The notes: generated from the sequence alone by a model not told the origin. DNA of 64,000 nucleotides from Amycolatopsis nivea (GCF_004522235.1 NZ_SDLT01000007.1:124001-188000); one strand, 5' to 3'; shown: positions 34,702 to 44,991, counted from the first letter of the stretch. Program-made: numbers and translations.

Positions 34702-36579
34702 TCAATCCTCAGCCCGACGCCGACGCCGAGGACTCCCCTCCGTCTTCCCATTAGCCGCAAGCAATTCAGTAACCGACCGCCCAGAAGCGTGATGCCCAGC
34801 CGAGGCAGCCTCCTCAGCAGGAGCCTCCCAAGCAGGCGGCTCCCCCTCCGGCCGCCTCCGACGCCCCCCAGACGAAGCCGAAACAGCCTCCCCCTCAGGC
34901 CGCCGACGCCGCCCCCCAGTCCCATTGCTCACCGAACTGCGAACCGACTCAGGCAACGTCGGATTAACCGCATCCGCCCCAGGAGCCCCATGCCGCCCAG
35001 TAGGCGTGTCCTCCGCCAACGGCGACAAATCCGACCGAGAGAACTGCTCCAACCGAGACGGAGCCCGCTTCTGCGACTCCACCGCGGTTTCCTTCTCCGG
35101 CACCGCTTTCTCCGCCTGAGGAGCAGGTTCAGCATGCCGAGCAGGCTCAGCAGGCCGGGAAATAGCAGTCTGCTCAGCAGCTTCCGGCCGCTCCTCCCGC
35201 TGCGGCGCAGGCCGTGCCGCCAACCGGGGCACCGGCCGCTCCTCCTTGACCGGCTCCGGCTTGCTCACCGGCGCCACAGTCCGGGTCGGCTGCGCTTCAG
35301 GCCGCCGAGGCGTCTCCGCCGCTTCCTTCTGAGGCCGAGGCCGTGGCCCACGCGGCTCCCGAACCCGCTCAGCCTCACGCGGCAACGGCTCAGTCACATT
35401 GCGCGCCCCAGCACCGTCCTGCTCGAACGGCTCCGGAATGACGTGCGACCCAGAGTCACCCGCCGAACGGCGCTCAGCTTCATACGGCTCCGGCGCACGA
35501 TCAGCGCGCGGCTTCGGCGCACCACCCCGAGGCCCACGCTCGACCTGCGGCTCGGGCGCACCACCACGAGCGGGCCGTCCGGCATCCGGCGCTCCATTCC
35601 GCGGCTCACGCGCAGCGAAGGCATCCGCCACACTGGCCCGCCCCTCGTGCGGACCCGAGTCGCCGCGAGGCACGAACGCCTCCGCCAGGTTGGCCCGAGG
35701 ATCGCGACCACCGCGCGGAGCGGGACTCTCCGCTTCGACCTCGTCCTCGAACGGCTCCGGCTCGGCAGGCGGTTCCGGCCGCTTCGGCTTGAGCCGCGGC
35801 ATCTGCTGCGTACGCAGCTGAGTCGAACGGTCGCCATTCGGCCCGGAACCATTCGGTCCGGAACCATTCAGCCCAGCGCTGATCGAGCCGTTCGCACCGG
35901 AAGTCCCCTTGGCGCCATTGGTCTTCGCCGTCCCGTTCGCAGGAGTCCGGCGACGCTCCGCGGGAGCCGCGTCGAGCACCCGGTCCATGAATTCGGTCGG
36001 CCGCTCCGGAACATCGACCACCGGCTTCTTCGGAGCAAGCAGCTGAGCCGGTTTCTTGCCATTGCCGTTCTTGCTTTCCGAACCGGCCGAAACGAGCCGC
36101 TGCTCGTCGTTCAGCGAGCGCATCCGGGTCGCCTGCGCGGTGAGCGCGACGCGTTCGAGCAGCACCTCGCCGCCGAACAGCGATTGCAGGCTTTCGCGGA
36201 GCGCAGCCACTTCGGCACGCAGCGCATCCAATTCTTCGCGCGATTGTGCCTGCGCGGCCTCGCGCGTTTCCGTTTCGAGCTCGAGTTCGTACTCCCGCCG
36301 GGCCGCGATCTCGCGTTCCAGCTCGAGTTCGTATACCGCCTGCGCCTCGGCGACCGCGTCCTCGCTGTGCGCCGCGTTCTTGCGGGCCCGGACAGCCAGG
36401 AAGGCACCGATCAGGGCAGCCCAGAGCGCCGCGACGATCCCGAGCCGGAGGTACCGGAGGTCGTCGCTGAGCACCAACGCGAGGGTGGCGCCGACGGCGA
36501 GGAGCAATCCGACGACAAGCCACGGCCTGCCAGGGCGGCGGCCGTGCGAGTCGTCACCCACGCCAGTCATGCCTGACAC
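34702..36579 (-). CDS. Coiled-coil membrane protein, DUF6779-like
   Basis: A 625-residue protein. Two membrane helices lie at about 18-37 and 45-62, followed by a strongly charged coiled coil (about 65-155, with repeats of ELELERE and AALRESLQS), then about 450 residues that are Pro/Arg/Glu/Ala-rich and disordered. Position between DUF3180 and the pan genes matches the mycobacterial Rv3604c. The function is unknown. A membrane-anchored scaffold is a reasonable reading of the layout only. Confidence 0.8.
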   Translation of the reverse strand: MSGMTGVGDDSHGRRPGRPWLVVGLLLAVGATLALVLSDDLRYLRLGIVAALWAALIGAFLAVRARKNAAHSEDAVAEAQAVYELELEREIAARREYELELETETREAAQAQSREELDALRAEVAALRESLQSLFGGEVLLERVALTAQATRMRSLNDEQRLVSAGSESKNGNGKKPAQLLAPKKPVVDVPERPTEFMDRVLDAAPAERRRTPANGTAKTNGAKGTSGANGSISAGLNGSGPNGSGPNGDRSTQLRTQQMPRLKPKRPEPPAEPEPFEDEVEAESPAPRGGRDPRANLAEAFVPRGDSGPHEGRASVADAFAAREPRNGAPDAGRPARGGAPEPQVERGPRGGAPKPRADRAPEPYEAERRSAGDSGSHVIPEPFEQDGAGARNVTEPLPREAERVREPRGPRPRPQKEAAETPRRPEAQPTRTVAPVSKPEPVKEERPVPRLAARPAPQREERPEAAEQTAISRPAEPARHAEPAPQAEKAVPEKETAVESQKRAPSRLEQFSRSDLSPLAEDTPTGRHGAPGADAVNPTLPESVRSSVSNGTGGRRRRPEGEAVSASSGGRRRRPEGEPPAWEAPAEEAASAGHHASGRSVTELLAANGKTEGSPRRRRRAED

Positions 36580-36639
36580 CGTACCTTCCGGTGATCCGAA
36601 TGAGACCTAGTCGGTACTTCGAGCGGCGCCATCGAAGCG

Positions 36640-37092
36640 TTAACCGGTCGTTCCCTTACGGTCCTCCGGTGGCGTCCGGCAGCAGTGCTCGAGCCACAAA
36701 CCGGCAGCTACGAGCAGCGCCGACGACACCACCCCGACGACCGCCGACTTGCTGTCGGAGACCGCGGCGACGAGTTCGTCACGTCGCGGGAAAACATAGA
36801 TGAACGCGGCCAGCCAACCACCGCCGAGGAACGCCCCGGCCAGCGAAGACGCCTTCGCCAGCGCCACCGCCCGCGCGATCCCGACCGCGTTGCCGTGCAC
36901 CCGGCCGGACTTGATCCGCGACCGGATCGACAGGGCCAACCCCGCCTCCGCGATCGCGAGCACCGCGAAAGTCACCCCGGCGAGCAACGGCAGCTGCGGC
37001 AGATCGCCGTAAGCGGCCTGGAACAGCACATAGACCACGGCGAGGCCGAGGACCGCGGCCACGACCAGGTCCCGGGACCGCGTGAAGTGCAT
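36640..37092 (-). CDS. DUF3180 membrane protein
   Basis: A 150-residue protein starting MHFTRSRDLV, with four membrane helices (about 10-30, 37-55, 85-105, 120-140). It corresponds to Rv3605c by position and layout, always next to folK in actinobacteria. The function is unknown. The start is the only ATG with correct hydrophobic layout; upstream in-frame codons lie over the divergent MerR promoter. Confidence 0.8.
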   Translation of the reverse strand: MHFTRSRDLVVAAVLGLAVVYVLFQAAYGDLPQLPLLAGVTFAVLAIAEAGLALSIRSRIKSGRVHGNAVGIARAVALAKASSLAGAFLGGGWLAAFIYVFPRRDELVAAVSDSKSAVVGVVSSALLVAAGLWLEHCCRTPPEDRKGTTG

Positions 37093-37124
37093 GACTCCAC
37101 CGTACCGAGCCCGTTCTGGCAGGC

Positions 37125-37155
37125 TTGACTCTCCAGCGACTGGAGACTCCACGAT
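37125..37155 (+). promoter_or_regulatory. MerR-type promoter and operator
   Basis: TTGACT (37125-37130) and CACGAT (37150-37155) are 19 bases apart, the long spacing typical of MerR-regulated promoters. A dyad CTCCAG-CGA-CTGGAG (37131-37145) fills the spacer. If the -10 is right, transcription starts after the ATG at 37154, and the ATG at 37163 would be the start. Confidence 0.6.
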
Positions 37156-38101
37156 GCCTGACATGCCTGCGACCACGGTCTTCACGATCGGCGAACTGTC
37201 CCGGCGCACCGGGCTGCCGGTGAAGACCATCCGGTTCTACTCCGACGAGGGCCTGCTCCCGCCCACACAGCGGACCGGAGCCGGCTACCGGCTGTACGAC
37301 GCGCACGCGCTCGCCCGGCTGGAGCTGGTGCGGACGCTGCGCGAGCTGGGCATCGGCCTGCCCGACGTGTCCCGCGCACTGGCGCGCGAGACGACGGTGC
37401 GCGACCTGGCGACGAGCCACGTCGACGCGCTCGACGAGCAGATCCGGCGGTTGCGGCTGCGCCGCGCGGTATTGCGCGCGGTGCTGAAACGGGATTCCGA
37501 GCTGGAGGAAGTGAAACTGATGAATCGCATCGCCCAAATGCCGGACGAGGAACGCCGCCGTTTGGTGGACGAGTTCTGGGCCGAAATGATGGAAGGGCTC
37601 GATGTCGATCCCGAGTTCTACGCGCGAATGCAGTCGGCGAAACCGGATCTTCCGGATGATCCGACGCCGGAACAGCTGGAAGCCTGGATCGAGTTCGCCG
37701 AACTCGTGCAGGATCCGGGATTCCGGCAGTCCATCCGCACGATGAGCGAGCGGCATTCGTCCGCGCGGGAAGCGGGCGAGTACGAGCAGCCGACCAAGGC
37801 TCAGCAGGAAAACTGGGCCGCCTGGATGACCGACGCCCGGTCCGCGCTCGACGCGGGCCACGCGCCGGGCTCCCCGGCCGGACGGGCGCTGGCGGACGCG
37901 ATCGCGACCGCCTCGGCCCGGCCGGACCAGGACCCGGCCGACCCGGCGGTCCGCAACCGGATGGCCGACGGGATCGCCGTCGGGGCGGATCCGCGCGCCG
38001 AGCGGTACTGGCAGTTGCTCGCGACGATCAACGGCTGGCCCGCCATCCCGAGCCGCCAAGAGGAGGTGCAGTTCCTGCTGGCGGCGCTGCGGGCCTCGTA
38101 A
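37154..38101 (+). CDS. MerR family transcriptional regulator
   Basis: A 315-residue protein (or 312 if starting at 37163). The winged helix VFTIGELSRRTGLPVKTIRFYSDEGLLPP spans about residues 8-38, followed by RTGAGYRLYDAHALARLELVRTLRELG and a long dimer helix with basic LRLRRAVLRAVLKRD. The C-terminal 190 residues are a helical ligand-binding domain unlike TipAS. The effector is unknown. It is divergent from the DUF3180 gene. Confidence 0.88.
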   Translation: MPDMPATTVFTIGELSRRTGLPVKTIRFYSDEGLLPPTQRTGAGYRLYDAHALARLELVRTLRELGIGLPDVSRALARETTVRDLATSHVDALDEQIRRLRLRRAVLRAVLKRDSELEEVKLMNRIAQMPDEERRRLVDEFWAEMMEGLDVDPEFYARMQSAKPDLPDDPTPEQLEAWIEFAELVQDPGFRQSIRTMSERHSSAREAGEYEQPTKAQQENWAAWMTDARSALDAGHAPGSPAGRALADAIATASARPDQDPADPAVRNRMADGIAVGADPRAERYWQLLATINGWPAIPSRQEEVQFLLAALRAS

Positions 38102-38109
38102 GCGTTCAA

Positions 38110-38125
38110 GCCGGTTAGAACCGGC
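38110..38125. terminator. GCCGGTT hairpin between MerR and folK
   Basis: GCCGGTT (38110-38116) and AACCGGC (38119-38125). It is a short, decayed copy of the element at 56798-56839, again between convergent genes, with the same trailing CACTCACGAC. Confidence 0.5.
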
Positions 38126-38133
38126 CTAGGCAC

Positions 38134-38628
38134 TCACGACAGCGTCAGGTCGGGCCGCAGGACGACGCCCGCCCGGTCGGCTTCCGGCAGCCGGGCGAGC
38201 AGGTCGGCGGCCCGGCCGTGCCCGGGAACCTCGGCGTCCGGGTCGATCTCGAGCCACGGGATCAGCACGCTCGCCCGGTCCGGGGTCCCGGGATGCGGCA
38301 GGAGCAGCTCCGGATCGTCGGACGTCACGCCCTGCACTGTCACTATGTCGACATCCAGCGTGCGCGGGCCCCAGCGCAGTTCGCGCACCCGGCCCGCCGC
38401 CTGTTCGGCCGCCTGCCCGGCGCGCAGCCACGCCCAGTGGTCGCGCGCCGGGTCGTCGACGATGCACAGCGCGTTCAGGAAATCCGGCTGGTCCTCGACG
38501 CCCCAGGCTTTCGTCTCGTACACGCCGGACACGGCGACAAGCGCCGGGCGCACCGCGTCGACCGCGCTGCGCAGGTAGCCGAGCCGGTCGCCGAGGTTGG
38601 AGCCCAGCGACAGGACCGCGCGGCTCAC
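38134..38628 (-). CDS. folK: 6-hydroxymethyl-7,8-dihydropterin pyrophosphokinase
   Basis: A 164-residue HPPK. GTG start at 38628 overlaps the folB stop by 4 bases. [12 protein letters not shown] is the N-terminal motif; QPDFLNALC and [15 protein letters not shown] contain the conserved R-W-G-P-R-x-x-D-x-D metal and pterin site, and [15 protein letters not shown] the C-terminal one. It makes the pyrophosphorylated pterin used by FolP. Confidence 0.95.
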   Translation of the reverse strand: MSRAVLSLGSNLGDRLGYLRSAVDAVRPALVAVSGVYETKAWGVEDQPDFLNALCIVDDPARDHWAWLRAGQAAEQAAGRVRELRWGPRTLDVDIVTVQGVTSDDPELLLPHPGTPDRASVLIPWLEIDPDAEVPGHGRAADLLARLPEADRAGVVLRPDLTLS

Positions 38629-38984
38629 CGCTCCCGCCGGACGGTGACCGCGACGTCGTCGAAGGTCAGCGGAATCGGCGCGGACGGCTTGTGCACGGTG
38701 ACCTCGACGGCGGTCAGCCGATCGTCGCGCATGACCTCGTCGGCGATCTTCCCGGCGACGCTCTCGATCAGGTCGTACGGCTCCCCGGCGACGATCCCCG
38801 CCGCCAGTTCGGCCAGTTCGCCGTAGTGCAGCGTCTTGGTCAGGTCGTCCGATGCCGCGGCGGGCCCGAGGTCGAGCCACGCGACGATGTCGATGCCGAA
38901 TTCCTGTCCGTCGCGCTTCTCGTGGTCGAAGACCCCATGTCGGCCGAACACGCGCAGTCCCGTGAGCGTGATGCGGTCAGCCAT
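38625..38984 (-). CDS. folB: Dihydroneopterin aldolase
   Basis: A 119-residue enzyme with [23 protein letters not shown]: the RHGV(x)xHE segment carries the conserved Glu; the conserved Lys is in [10 protein letters not shown]. It cleaves dihydroneopterin to hydroxymethyl-dihydropterin in the folate pathway. It overlaps folP by 8 bases and folK by 4, in the order folE-folP-folB-folK. Confidence 0.95.
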   Translation of the reverse strand: MADRITLTGLRVFGRHGVFDHEKRDGQEFGIDIVAWLDLGPAAASDDLTKTLHYGELAELAAGIVAGEPYDLIESVAGKIADEVMRDDRLTAVEVTVHKPSAPIPLTFDDVAVTVRRER

Positions 38985-39813
38985 CGGCCCGTCCTTGCTG
39001 CCAGGCCGCGGCCACCGCCACGGCATCCAGTGAAGCCCCCACCTCGTGCACCCGCACGCCCCAAGCTCCCGCCGCCGCGGCCAGCGCCGAGATCGACGCG
39101 GTGGCGACCTCGCGACCGTCCGGCGGCCTCGGCACCCCGTCCTTTCCGGACAGCAGACGGCCGAGGAAACGTTTGCGCGAAGCACCCACCAAAACCGGGA
39201 AACCCAAGTCCAGCAACGCATCCAGCCCGTGCAGCAACGCCCAGTCGTGCTCGGCGTGCTTCGCGAACCCGAGACCCGGGTCGAGGACGATCTCGCTCTC
39301 GGCAACCCCGGCCGCGATCGCCTCGTCGACCCGCTGCAGCAACTCGCCGCGCACCTCGGCGACGACGTCGGTGTACGTAGCCAGCGCGTTCATGTCCTTG
39401 CTGTGCCCGCGCCAGTGCATCAGGACCCACGGCGCCTTGGTCTCCGCCGCGACCCGCCCCATCGCCGGATCGGCGAGCCCGCCGGACACGTCGTTGATCA
39501 CCTTCGCACCGGCCGCCACCGCGGCTTCCGCGACCGCGGCCCGCGTGGTGTCGACCGACAACACGACGCCCTCGGAAGCCAGTTGCCGAATCACCGGCAA
39601 GATGCGCGCGGCTTCGGTCTCCGCGTCGACCCGCGAAGCACCCGGCCGCGTCGATTCGCCGCCGACGTCGATCAGGTCCGCACCGCGCGCCCACATCTCG
39701 CGCGCGTGCTCCAGCGCCTGGTCGAGATCGAGGTAGCGGCCGCCGTCGGAGAACGAATCCGGCGTCACGTTCAGCACGCCCATCACGGCGCACCGCCCCG
39801 GCCGGGGGATCAC
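38977..39813 (-). CDS. folP: Dihydropteroate synthase
   Basis: A 278-residue enzyme. GTG at 39813 overlaps the folE stop (GTGA). Signature segments [47 protein letters not shown] and [11 protein letters not shown] are intact; these are the sulfonamide-target residues. It joins pterin pyrophosphate with 4-aminobenzoate. Confidence 0.96.
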   Translation of the reverse strand: MIPRPGRCAVMGVLNVTPDSFSDGGRYLDLDQALEHAREMWARGADLIDVGGESTRPGASRVDAETEAARILPVIRQLASEGVVLSVDTTRAAVAEAAVAAGAKVINDVSGGLADPAMGRVAAETKAPWVLMHWRGHSKDMNALATYTDVVAEVRGELLQRVDEAIAAGVAESEIVLDPGLGFAKHAEHDWALLHGLDALLDLGFPVLVGASRKRFLGRLLSGKDGVPRPPDGREVATASISALAAAAGAWGVRVHEVGASLDAVAVAAAWQQGRADG

Positions 39814-40424
39814 CGGCGCCCCCGGATCAACTCGATCGCCTCGGCCCGCGACGTCGCCGACGACCGCAGCATCCCGCGCACCGCCGACGTGGTGGTCCGC
39901 GAACCCGGCTTGCGGATCCCGCGCACCGACATGCACAAATGCTCGGCCTCGACGACCACGATCACGCCGCGCGGCTCCAGCCGGCGCACGAGCGCGTCGG
40001 CGATCTGCGAGGTGAGCCGCTCCTGCACCTGCGGGCGGCGAGCGTAGAGATCGACCAGCCGGGCGAGCTTCGACAGCCCGGTGACCTTGCCGTCGCCGTT
40101 CGGGATGTAGCCGACGTGGGCCACGCCGTGGAAGGGCAGCAAGTGGTGTTCACAGTTGGAATACATCGGGATGTCCGTGACGAGCACGAGCTCCTCGTGC
40201 GATTCGTCGAACGTCCGCGCCAGCACCTCGTCCGGATCGGTGTAGAGGCCGGCGAACATTTCCTGATAAGCGCGAGCGACCCGGGCCGGGGTGTCCTGGA
40301 GACCGTCCCGATCCGGGTCTTCGCCGCAGGCGAGCAGCAGCTCGCGGACGGCGCGCTCCGCCCGGTCCTGATCGAAGACCGGGCGGATGCCGTCTTTACT
40401 GCTTGTCTGATCCGTCGACGTCAC
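39810..40424 (-). CDS. folE: GTP cyclohydrolase I
   Basis: A 204-residue enzyme; GTG at 40424 gives VTSTDQTSS before the conserved [20 protein letters not shown]. The zinc and catalytic residues are in [11 protein letters not shown] and [11 protein letters not shown]. It opens GTP to dihydroneopterin triphosphate, the first folate step. The first 29 bases overlap the 3' end of ftsH, and the stop overlaps folP. Confidence 0.96.
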   Translation of the reverse strand: MTSTDQTSSKDGIRPVFDQDRAERAVRELLLACGEDPDRDGLQDTPARVARAYQEMFAGLYTDPDEVLARTFDESHEELVLVTDIPMYSNCEHHLLPFHGVAHVGYIPNGDGKVTGLSKLARLVDLYARRPQVQERLTSQIADALVRRLEPRGVIVVVEAEHLCMSVRGIRKPGSRTTTSAVRGMLRSSATSRAEAIELIRGRR

Positions 40425-42807
40425 GCCGATGCTGCCCCTCGTCCGGCTGCTGGCCGTTCGCGCCGTCGGCGAACCAGCCCTGCTCACGCGGACGGTCTTC
40501 GGCGGGGCGCCACGGCTGCTGGCCGCCCGGGGACGTCGCCGGGGTCCAGCCCGGAGGCGCCCCGTAGTTCGGCGGTCCGCTCTGCGCACCGCCCGGGCCA
40601 CCGGGCTGGTAGCCGCCGCCTGCCGGACCGCCCGGCTGCTGCTGACCACCATACGGCTGGCCCCAGCGGCCGGCGCCGTTCGGCCCGCCCGGACGACCGC
40701 CGTTCGCCGGCGGGGCGTACGGGTTCGCGTTCGGGTCCGGAGCCTGGTACGGCGGACCGCCGGGCAGCTCGCCGGCACCCGGGGCCGTGCCGACCGGGGT
40801 CGGAGCGGGCTGCAGGGCGGGCTTTTCCTTCTCCGGAGCGGGCGGCGGCCACGGCTCGCCGCGCTCCATCGCCAGCTCGCCCGGGGTCTTGATCGGCGGC
40901 TTGTCCGACGGCGTGCGCTCGCCGAACTCGTTGAAGACGGTGATGTGCGGGCGCTTCTCGACCGTCGCGAAGATCCGCTCGAGGTCCTTGCGCTGCAGCG
41001 TTTCCTTCTCCAGCAGCTCCATGACCAGGTTGTCGAGCACGTCGCGGTAGGTGTTCAGCACGTGCCACGCCTCGGTGTGCGCGGTCTCGATGAGCTTGCG
41101 CACCTCCTCGTCGATCTCGTGCGCCACCTCGAGCGAGTAGTCGGCCTGCCGTCCCGCGGACCGGCCGAGGAACGGGTCGCCCTGCTCCTGGCCGTACTTC
41201 ACCGCGCCCAGCCGCGCGCTCATGCCGTACTCGGTGACCATCGCGCGGGCGATCTTCGTCGCCTGCTCGATGTCCGAGGACGCACCGGTGGTGGGCTCGT
41301 GGAAGACGAGCTCCTCGGCCGTGCGGCCGCCCATCGCGAAGACCAGCCTGCCGATCATCTCCGACCGGGTCATCAGCTGCTTGTCGTCCTCCGGCACCAG
41401 CAGCGCGTGCCCGCCGGTACGGCCGCGCGGCAGGATCGTCAGCTTGTACACCGGTTCGATGTCCGGCATCGCCCACGCGGCGAGCGCGTGCCCGCCCTCG
41501 TGGTAGGCGGTGATCTTCTTTTCCTTCTCGGAAATGATCCGGCTCTTGCGCGCGGGACCGCCGACCACGCGGTCGACCGATTCCTCGAGCGCGACGTCGG
41601 TGATCACGTGCCCGTTCTCGCGGGCGGTGAGCAGCGCGGCCTCGTTCAGCACGTTGGCAAGGTCCGCACCGGACATGCCGACCGTGCGCTTGGCCAGCCC
41701 GGTCAGGTCGGTGCCCTGCGCGATCGGCTTGCCCTTGGCGTGCACCTCGAGGATCGCCTTGCGGCCGAGCAGGTCCGGCGCGGACACCGGGATCTGCCGG
41801 TCGAACCGGCCGGGGCGCAGCAGCGCCGGGTCGAGGATGTCCGGCCGGTTGGTGGCCGCGATCAGGATGATGCCGCCGCGGGCGTCGAAGCCGTCCATCT
41901 CGACCAGCAGCTGGTTCAGCGTCTGCTCGCGCTCGTCGTGGCCGCCGCCGAGGCCGGCGCCGCGCTGGCGGCCGACCGCGTCGATCTCGTCCACGAAGAT
42001 GATGCACGGCGCGTTCTGCTTCGCCTGCTCGAACAGGTCGCGGACTCGCGAAGCACCGACACCGACGAACATCTCGACGAAGTCCGAACCGGAGATCGTG
42101 TAGAACGGCACGCCCGCTTCGCCCGCGACAGCACGCGCGAGCAGCGTCTTGCCGGTGCCGGGCGGCCCGTAGAGCAGAACGCCCTTCGGGATCTTCGCGC
42201 CGAGCGCCTGGTAGCGCGCCGGGTTCTGCAGGAAGTCCTTGATCTCGTACAGCTCTTCGACCGCTTCGTCAGCGCCCGCGACGTCGCCGAAGGTGGTCTT
42301 CGGCATGTCCTTGTTGAGCTGCTTCGCCTTCGACTTTCCGAAGTTCAGGACGCGGTTCCCGCCGCCCTGCGCGTTGTTCATCATCCACATCAGCAGGCCG
42401 AGCACCAGCGCCAGCGGGATCGCGAAGATCAGGATCTGGGTCAGCAGGCTCTGCTGGGTGACCTTGGTGGTGAACTTGATCGGATGGTTCGCCTGGTTGC
42501 CGACGTTCGCGCCGAGGAGATCTTTGTAGATGTCATCGGTCGCGCCGCCGGGGAACTGCGCGACGACCTTGTCGGCCTGCTGGCCGTCGATGTCGATCGG
42601 CTGCGTGAGCAGCAGTTTGAGCTGCTGCTCCTTGTCCTCGAGGCTCGCTTCCTTGACATGTCCAGCCTTGACCTGCTGCATCGCCGTGGAGATAGGAGCC
42701 TGGGTGTAGCCACGATCGCTGTCGAAGATCGTGTTGTAGGCGAACAACGCCAGCAACCCCGCGACGATCCACAGCAGTGGGTTCCTGAGCACGCTCTTCC
42801 GGTTCAT
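40396..42807 (-). CDS. ftsH: ATP-dependent zinc metalloprotease FtsH
   Basis: An 803-residue membrane AAA protease. ATG at 42807 ([10 protein letters not shown]). Helices at about 10-26 and 121-144 flank an external domain. Walker A GPPGTGKT is 214-221, Walker B FVDEID near 271-276, and the zinc site HEGGH 436-440 (usually HEAGH; the change is also seen in other actinobacteria). The C-terminal 170 residues are Pro/Gly/Gln-rich and disordered. It degrades misfolded membrane proteins and regulators. Confidence 0.97.
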   Translation of the reverse strand: MNRKSVLRNPLLWIVAGLLALFAYNTIFDSDRGYTQAPISTAMQQVKAGHVKEASLEDKEQQLKLLLTQPIDIDGQQADKVVAQFPGGATDDIYKDLLGANVGNQANHPIKFTTKVTQQSLLTQILIFAIPLALVLGLLMWMMNNAQGGGNRVLNFGKSKAKQLNKDMPKTTFGDVAGADEAVEELYEIKDFLQNPARYQALGAKIPKGVLLYGPPGTGKTLLARAVAGEAGVPFYTISGSDFVEMFVGVGASRVRDLFEQAKQNAPCIIFVDEIDAVGRQRGAGLGGGHDEREQTLNQLLVEMDGFDARGGIILIAATNRPDILDPALLRPGRFDRQIPVSAPDLLGRKAILEVHAKGKPIAQGTDLTGLAKRTVGMSGADLANVLNEAALLTARENGHVITDVALEESVDRVVGGPARKSRIISEKEKKITAYHEGGHALAAWAMPDIEPVYKLTILPRGRTGGHALLVPEDDKQLMTRSEMIGRLVFAMGGRTAEELVFHEPTTGASSDIEQATKIARAMVTEYGMSARLGAVKYGQEQGDPFLGRSAGRQADYSLEVAHEIDEEVRKLIETAHTEAWHVLNTYRDVLDNLVMELLEKETLQRKDLERIFATVEKRPHITVFNEFGERTPSDKPPIKTPGELAMERGEPWPPPAPEKEKPALQPAPTPVGTAPGAGELPGGPPYQAPDPNANPYAPPANGGRPGGPNGAGRWGQPYGGQQQPGGPAGGGYQPGGPGGAQSGPPNYGAPPGWTPATSPGGQQPWRPAEDRPREQGWFADGANGQQPDEGQHRRDVDGSDKQ

Positions 42808-42854
42808 ACGACTCGGCCCTTGCGGCCTCGACCCTCCCTGGTTGGGCGGCTCCT

Positions 42855-42905
42855 GTGATACCCGCCATCGCGATCTTGACAACCCGTGGGTGCCGCAAGG
42901 CACCC
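42855..42905 (-). promoter_or_regulatory. ftsH promoter with upstream hairpin
   Basis: On the minus strand TTGTCA (42877-42882), a 16-base spacer and TATCAC (42855-42860). A GGGTGCC-GCAA-GGCACCC hairpin (42888-42905) stands just upstream and may be the terminator of the espG-like gene ending at 43014. Confidence 0.5.
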
Positions 42906-43013
42906 GTCCCACCAGGGTACCGTCCGGGCGGGCGGGGAAGCCTGGCGAGCCTCTCGCAGGTCAACGGCCAATCCCGCGCGAGGGTTCCCGTTCCGGGAGG
43001 AGACGTCACCCGG

Positions 43014-43835
43014 CTACCGGGTGTCAACCGCCACCGAAGCCACCATTTCACCCAGCCTGCTCCGCAGCGTGGCCGGGTCCGCCGGGGCGACGGTGACCCA
43101 TTCCCGGCCGTCCGAACCCGCCCTCGACAAGCTCAAATACCGTCCGGTGGCGGTGTCGAACCAGCCGAGCACACGCGACCGCTGCCGGCTTCCCAGCTGG
43201 GACCGGCTGTTCGCTGCGAGCTGACCGCCGCGCTGCCGCGGTTGGCCCGCGATGAGCGCGTAGGTCTCGCGCGGATCGACCGTGGCGCGCTCGCTGAGCG
43301 ACTGGCGCTTCGCCCGCCGCCCGCCCTTTTCCTCGGACTGCCCGCCGCCCGCGGCGACCGGAACCCGGATCGGCTGGGTGTGCAGCGCCTCGTCCAGCGG
43401 AAGCGTGACCGACGCCTCACTGCCGCGCGGACCGCCGGGCAGCAGTTCGACGATCGTGGACACCAGCCCGTCCGCCGGGATCGCGCGCAGCCAGATGCCG
43501 TCGGCGTCCTGGATCGCGACCACGCCGGTGCGCTCGTCGCCCGCGGCGAGCAACGCGACCGGATGCGCCTCGAACTGCGGGATGTGCAGCGCGTCAATGG
43601 AATGCGGGGCACGCGCGAGCAGCGTCAGCCACTCCTCGACGTCGGGCTCGACCCGGCCGCGCGAGTCGCGGATGCCGCGCGCCTTCAGCTCGGTGTCGAC
43701 CCGGTGCCGCAGCGACACGCGCTCGTCCTCGGTCGCACCGTGCGAGCGCACGCGCAGCGGGTAGGGCAGCTCGCCCAGCTCCATCGACTCCCACAGGAAG
43801 TCGAATGCCAGCGGCGAGAAGAACTCTTGGTGCAT
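43014..43835 (-). CDS. ESX secretion-associated protein, EspG family (copy 1)
   Basis: A 273-residue EspG-like chaperone. The N-terminal FDFLWESMELGELPYPLRVRSHGATEDERVSLR is the typical PF14011 opening; LLPGGPRGSEASVTLPLDEAL and the C-terminal helix RLGEMVASVAVDTR fit the rest of the fold. EspG proteins bind the tip of PE-PPE heterodimers in the cytosol and hand them to the type VII secretion channel. It is similar along its whole length to the copy at 44188. Confidence 0.85.
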   Translation of the reverse strand: MHQEFFSPLAFDFLWESMELGELPYPLRVRSHGATEDERVSLRHRVDTELKARGIRDSRGRVEPDVEEWLTLLARAPHSIDALHIPQFEAHPVALLAAGDERTGVVAIQDADGIWLRAIPADGLVSTIVELLPGGPRGSEASVTLPLDEALHTQPIRVPVAAGGGQSEEKGGRRAKRQSLSERATVDPRETYALIAGQPRQRGGQLAANSRSQLGSRQRSRVLGWFDTATGRYLSLSRAGSDGREWVTVAPADPATLRSRLGEMVASVAVDTR

Positions 43836-44187
43836 CCGGTGCTGCTCACCCTCCGGTCAACGATTTCCGGCCCAGCGTAGCGCCGGATCGGCAGTCTTCA
43901 AGCGCCTCGATGCCACTTTGGGTGCATCCCGCGCCCCCAATGTGGCATTGGGTGCGTTCCATGCACCCAATGTGGCGTTCGGTGCATCCTGCGCACCCGA
44001 TGCCGCGTTCGGTGCATCCCGCGCACCCAAAGTGGCGTTCGGTGCGTCGCATGCACCCAATGTGGCGTTGGGTGCACCCCGCGCACCCAATGTGGCGTTC
44101 GGTGCGTCAGATGCACCCAATGCCGCATTGGGGCGGTTTCAGCCGAGCGGGAGCCGAGGCTGGTCAGCGCAGCTCAGTCAACGCGGG
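43836..44187. other. Intergenic region between the two espG-like genes
   Basis: About 350 bases dominated by the 30-bp tandem array at 43921-44130. Open frames over the array arise from its period being a multiple of three. The flanks show no gene. Confidence 0.75.
43921..44130. repeat. Seven 30-bp tandem repeats
   Basis: Seven head-to-tail units starting at 43921, 43951, 43981, 44011, 44041, 44071 and 44101, with no indel. The consensus is GGTGCRTCCC-x-GCACCC followed by AATGTGGCGTTC. Each unit can fold GGTGC with GCACC. A partial unit precedes the first. Two more units of the family in the opposite direction are at 34390-34449. Confidence 0.9.
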
Positions 44188-44991
44188 TCAGAACGCGCCC
44201 GCGCTGGCCTGGTCGGCCACCCCGGCGAGCATTTCGCCTAGCCGGTGCCGCAGGGTCGCCGGGTCGGCGGGCGCGATGGTGATCCAGTCGCGGCCGTCGT
44301 GGCCCTGGCTCGCCTGTGTGAAGTACCGGCCGGTTTCGGTGTCGAACCAGCTCAGCACCGTCGACCGGCTGCGGCCGCCGAGGCGGTTGCGGGCGTTCGC
44401 GCCGATCTGGCCGCCGCGCAGGCGCTGCTGGGCGTGTAGCCGGGCGAGTGCCTTGCGGTCCTCGTCCACGCTCGCGCGGCCGGACGCGTCGACCTGATTG
44501 CCGCGCCGCTGCATGAAGTCGACGCCGGAAGCCCCGACCAGCTGCTCCAGCGGCACGGTGATCGACTTCTCGGTACCGCGCGGGGCTCCCGGCAGGAGCG
44601 AGATGATCGCCGTGGCCAGGCCGTCCGGCGCGCACGGGTGCAGGTGCAGTCCGCGCTGATCCTGCACGGCGAAAAGACCGTCGCCGTTCGCGCTGCCCGC
44701 GACCGCGAGCAGCGGCTCGCCGTTCGGGTCGAGCAACTGGACGGTGTCGAGGCTGACGTCCGGCGACGCGAGGATGCCGAAGTAGTCCTCGACGTGCGGA
44801 GCGGGCCTGCCGCGGTCGTCCGCGAGCCCCCGGTCAGCCAGTGCGCCGAGCGTGCGCGTGCGCAGCGCCGAGCGCTCGTCCATCGTCGCGCCGTGCGAAC
44901 GGATCCGCAGCGGATACGGCAGCTCGCCCATACCGGCCGACTCCCACAGGAAGTCCACCTCGATCGGCGCGAGCAGCTCCGCGTTCGGCAT
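44188..44991 (-). CDS. ESX secretion-associated protein, EspG family (copy 2)
   Basis: A 267-residue EspG-like chaperone with VDFLWESAGMGELPYPLRIRSHGATMDERSALR at the N-terminus, LLPGAPRGTEKSITVPLEQL in the middle and RLGEMLAGVADQASAG at the end. It is clearly paralogous to the copy at 43014. It lies downstream of the PPE-like gene, separated by a strong hairpin. It probably chaperones the PE/PPE-like pair encoded upstream. Confidence 0.85.
   Translation of the reverse strand: MPNAELLAPIEVDFLWESAGMGELPYPLRIRSHGATMDERSALRTRTLGALADRGLADDRGRPAPHVEDYFGILASPDVSLDTVQLLDPNGEPLLAVAGSANGDGLFAVQDQRGLHLHPCAPDGLATAIISLLPGAPRGTEKSITVPLEQLVGASGVDFMQRRGNQVDASGRASVDEDRKALARLHAQQRLRGGQIGANARNRLGGRSRSTVLSWFDTETGRYFTQASQGHDGRDWITIAPADPATLRHRLGEMLAGVADQASAGAF

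Noticed and set aside
40396..42807. FtsH inactive because HEGGH replaces HEAGH
   Set aside because: Both zinc His and the catalytic Glu are kept, and Gly at this position is tolerated by the HExxH pattern.
40429..42858. An 809-codon plus-strand frame over ftsH
   Set aside because: Antisense shadow of a complete, well-recognised ftsH.
43857..44120. An 87-codon frame of decapeptide repeats (DAPNATLGAR type) over the tandem array
   Set aside because: The 30-bp period keeps several frames open at once on both strands; there is no RBS and the sequence family also occurs elsewhere as non-coding units.
43921..44130. CRISPR array
   Set aside because: Units are directly joined without unique spacers and there are no cas genes.
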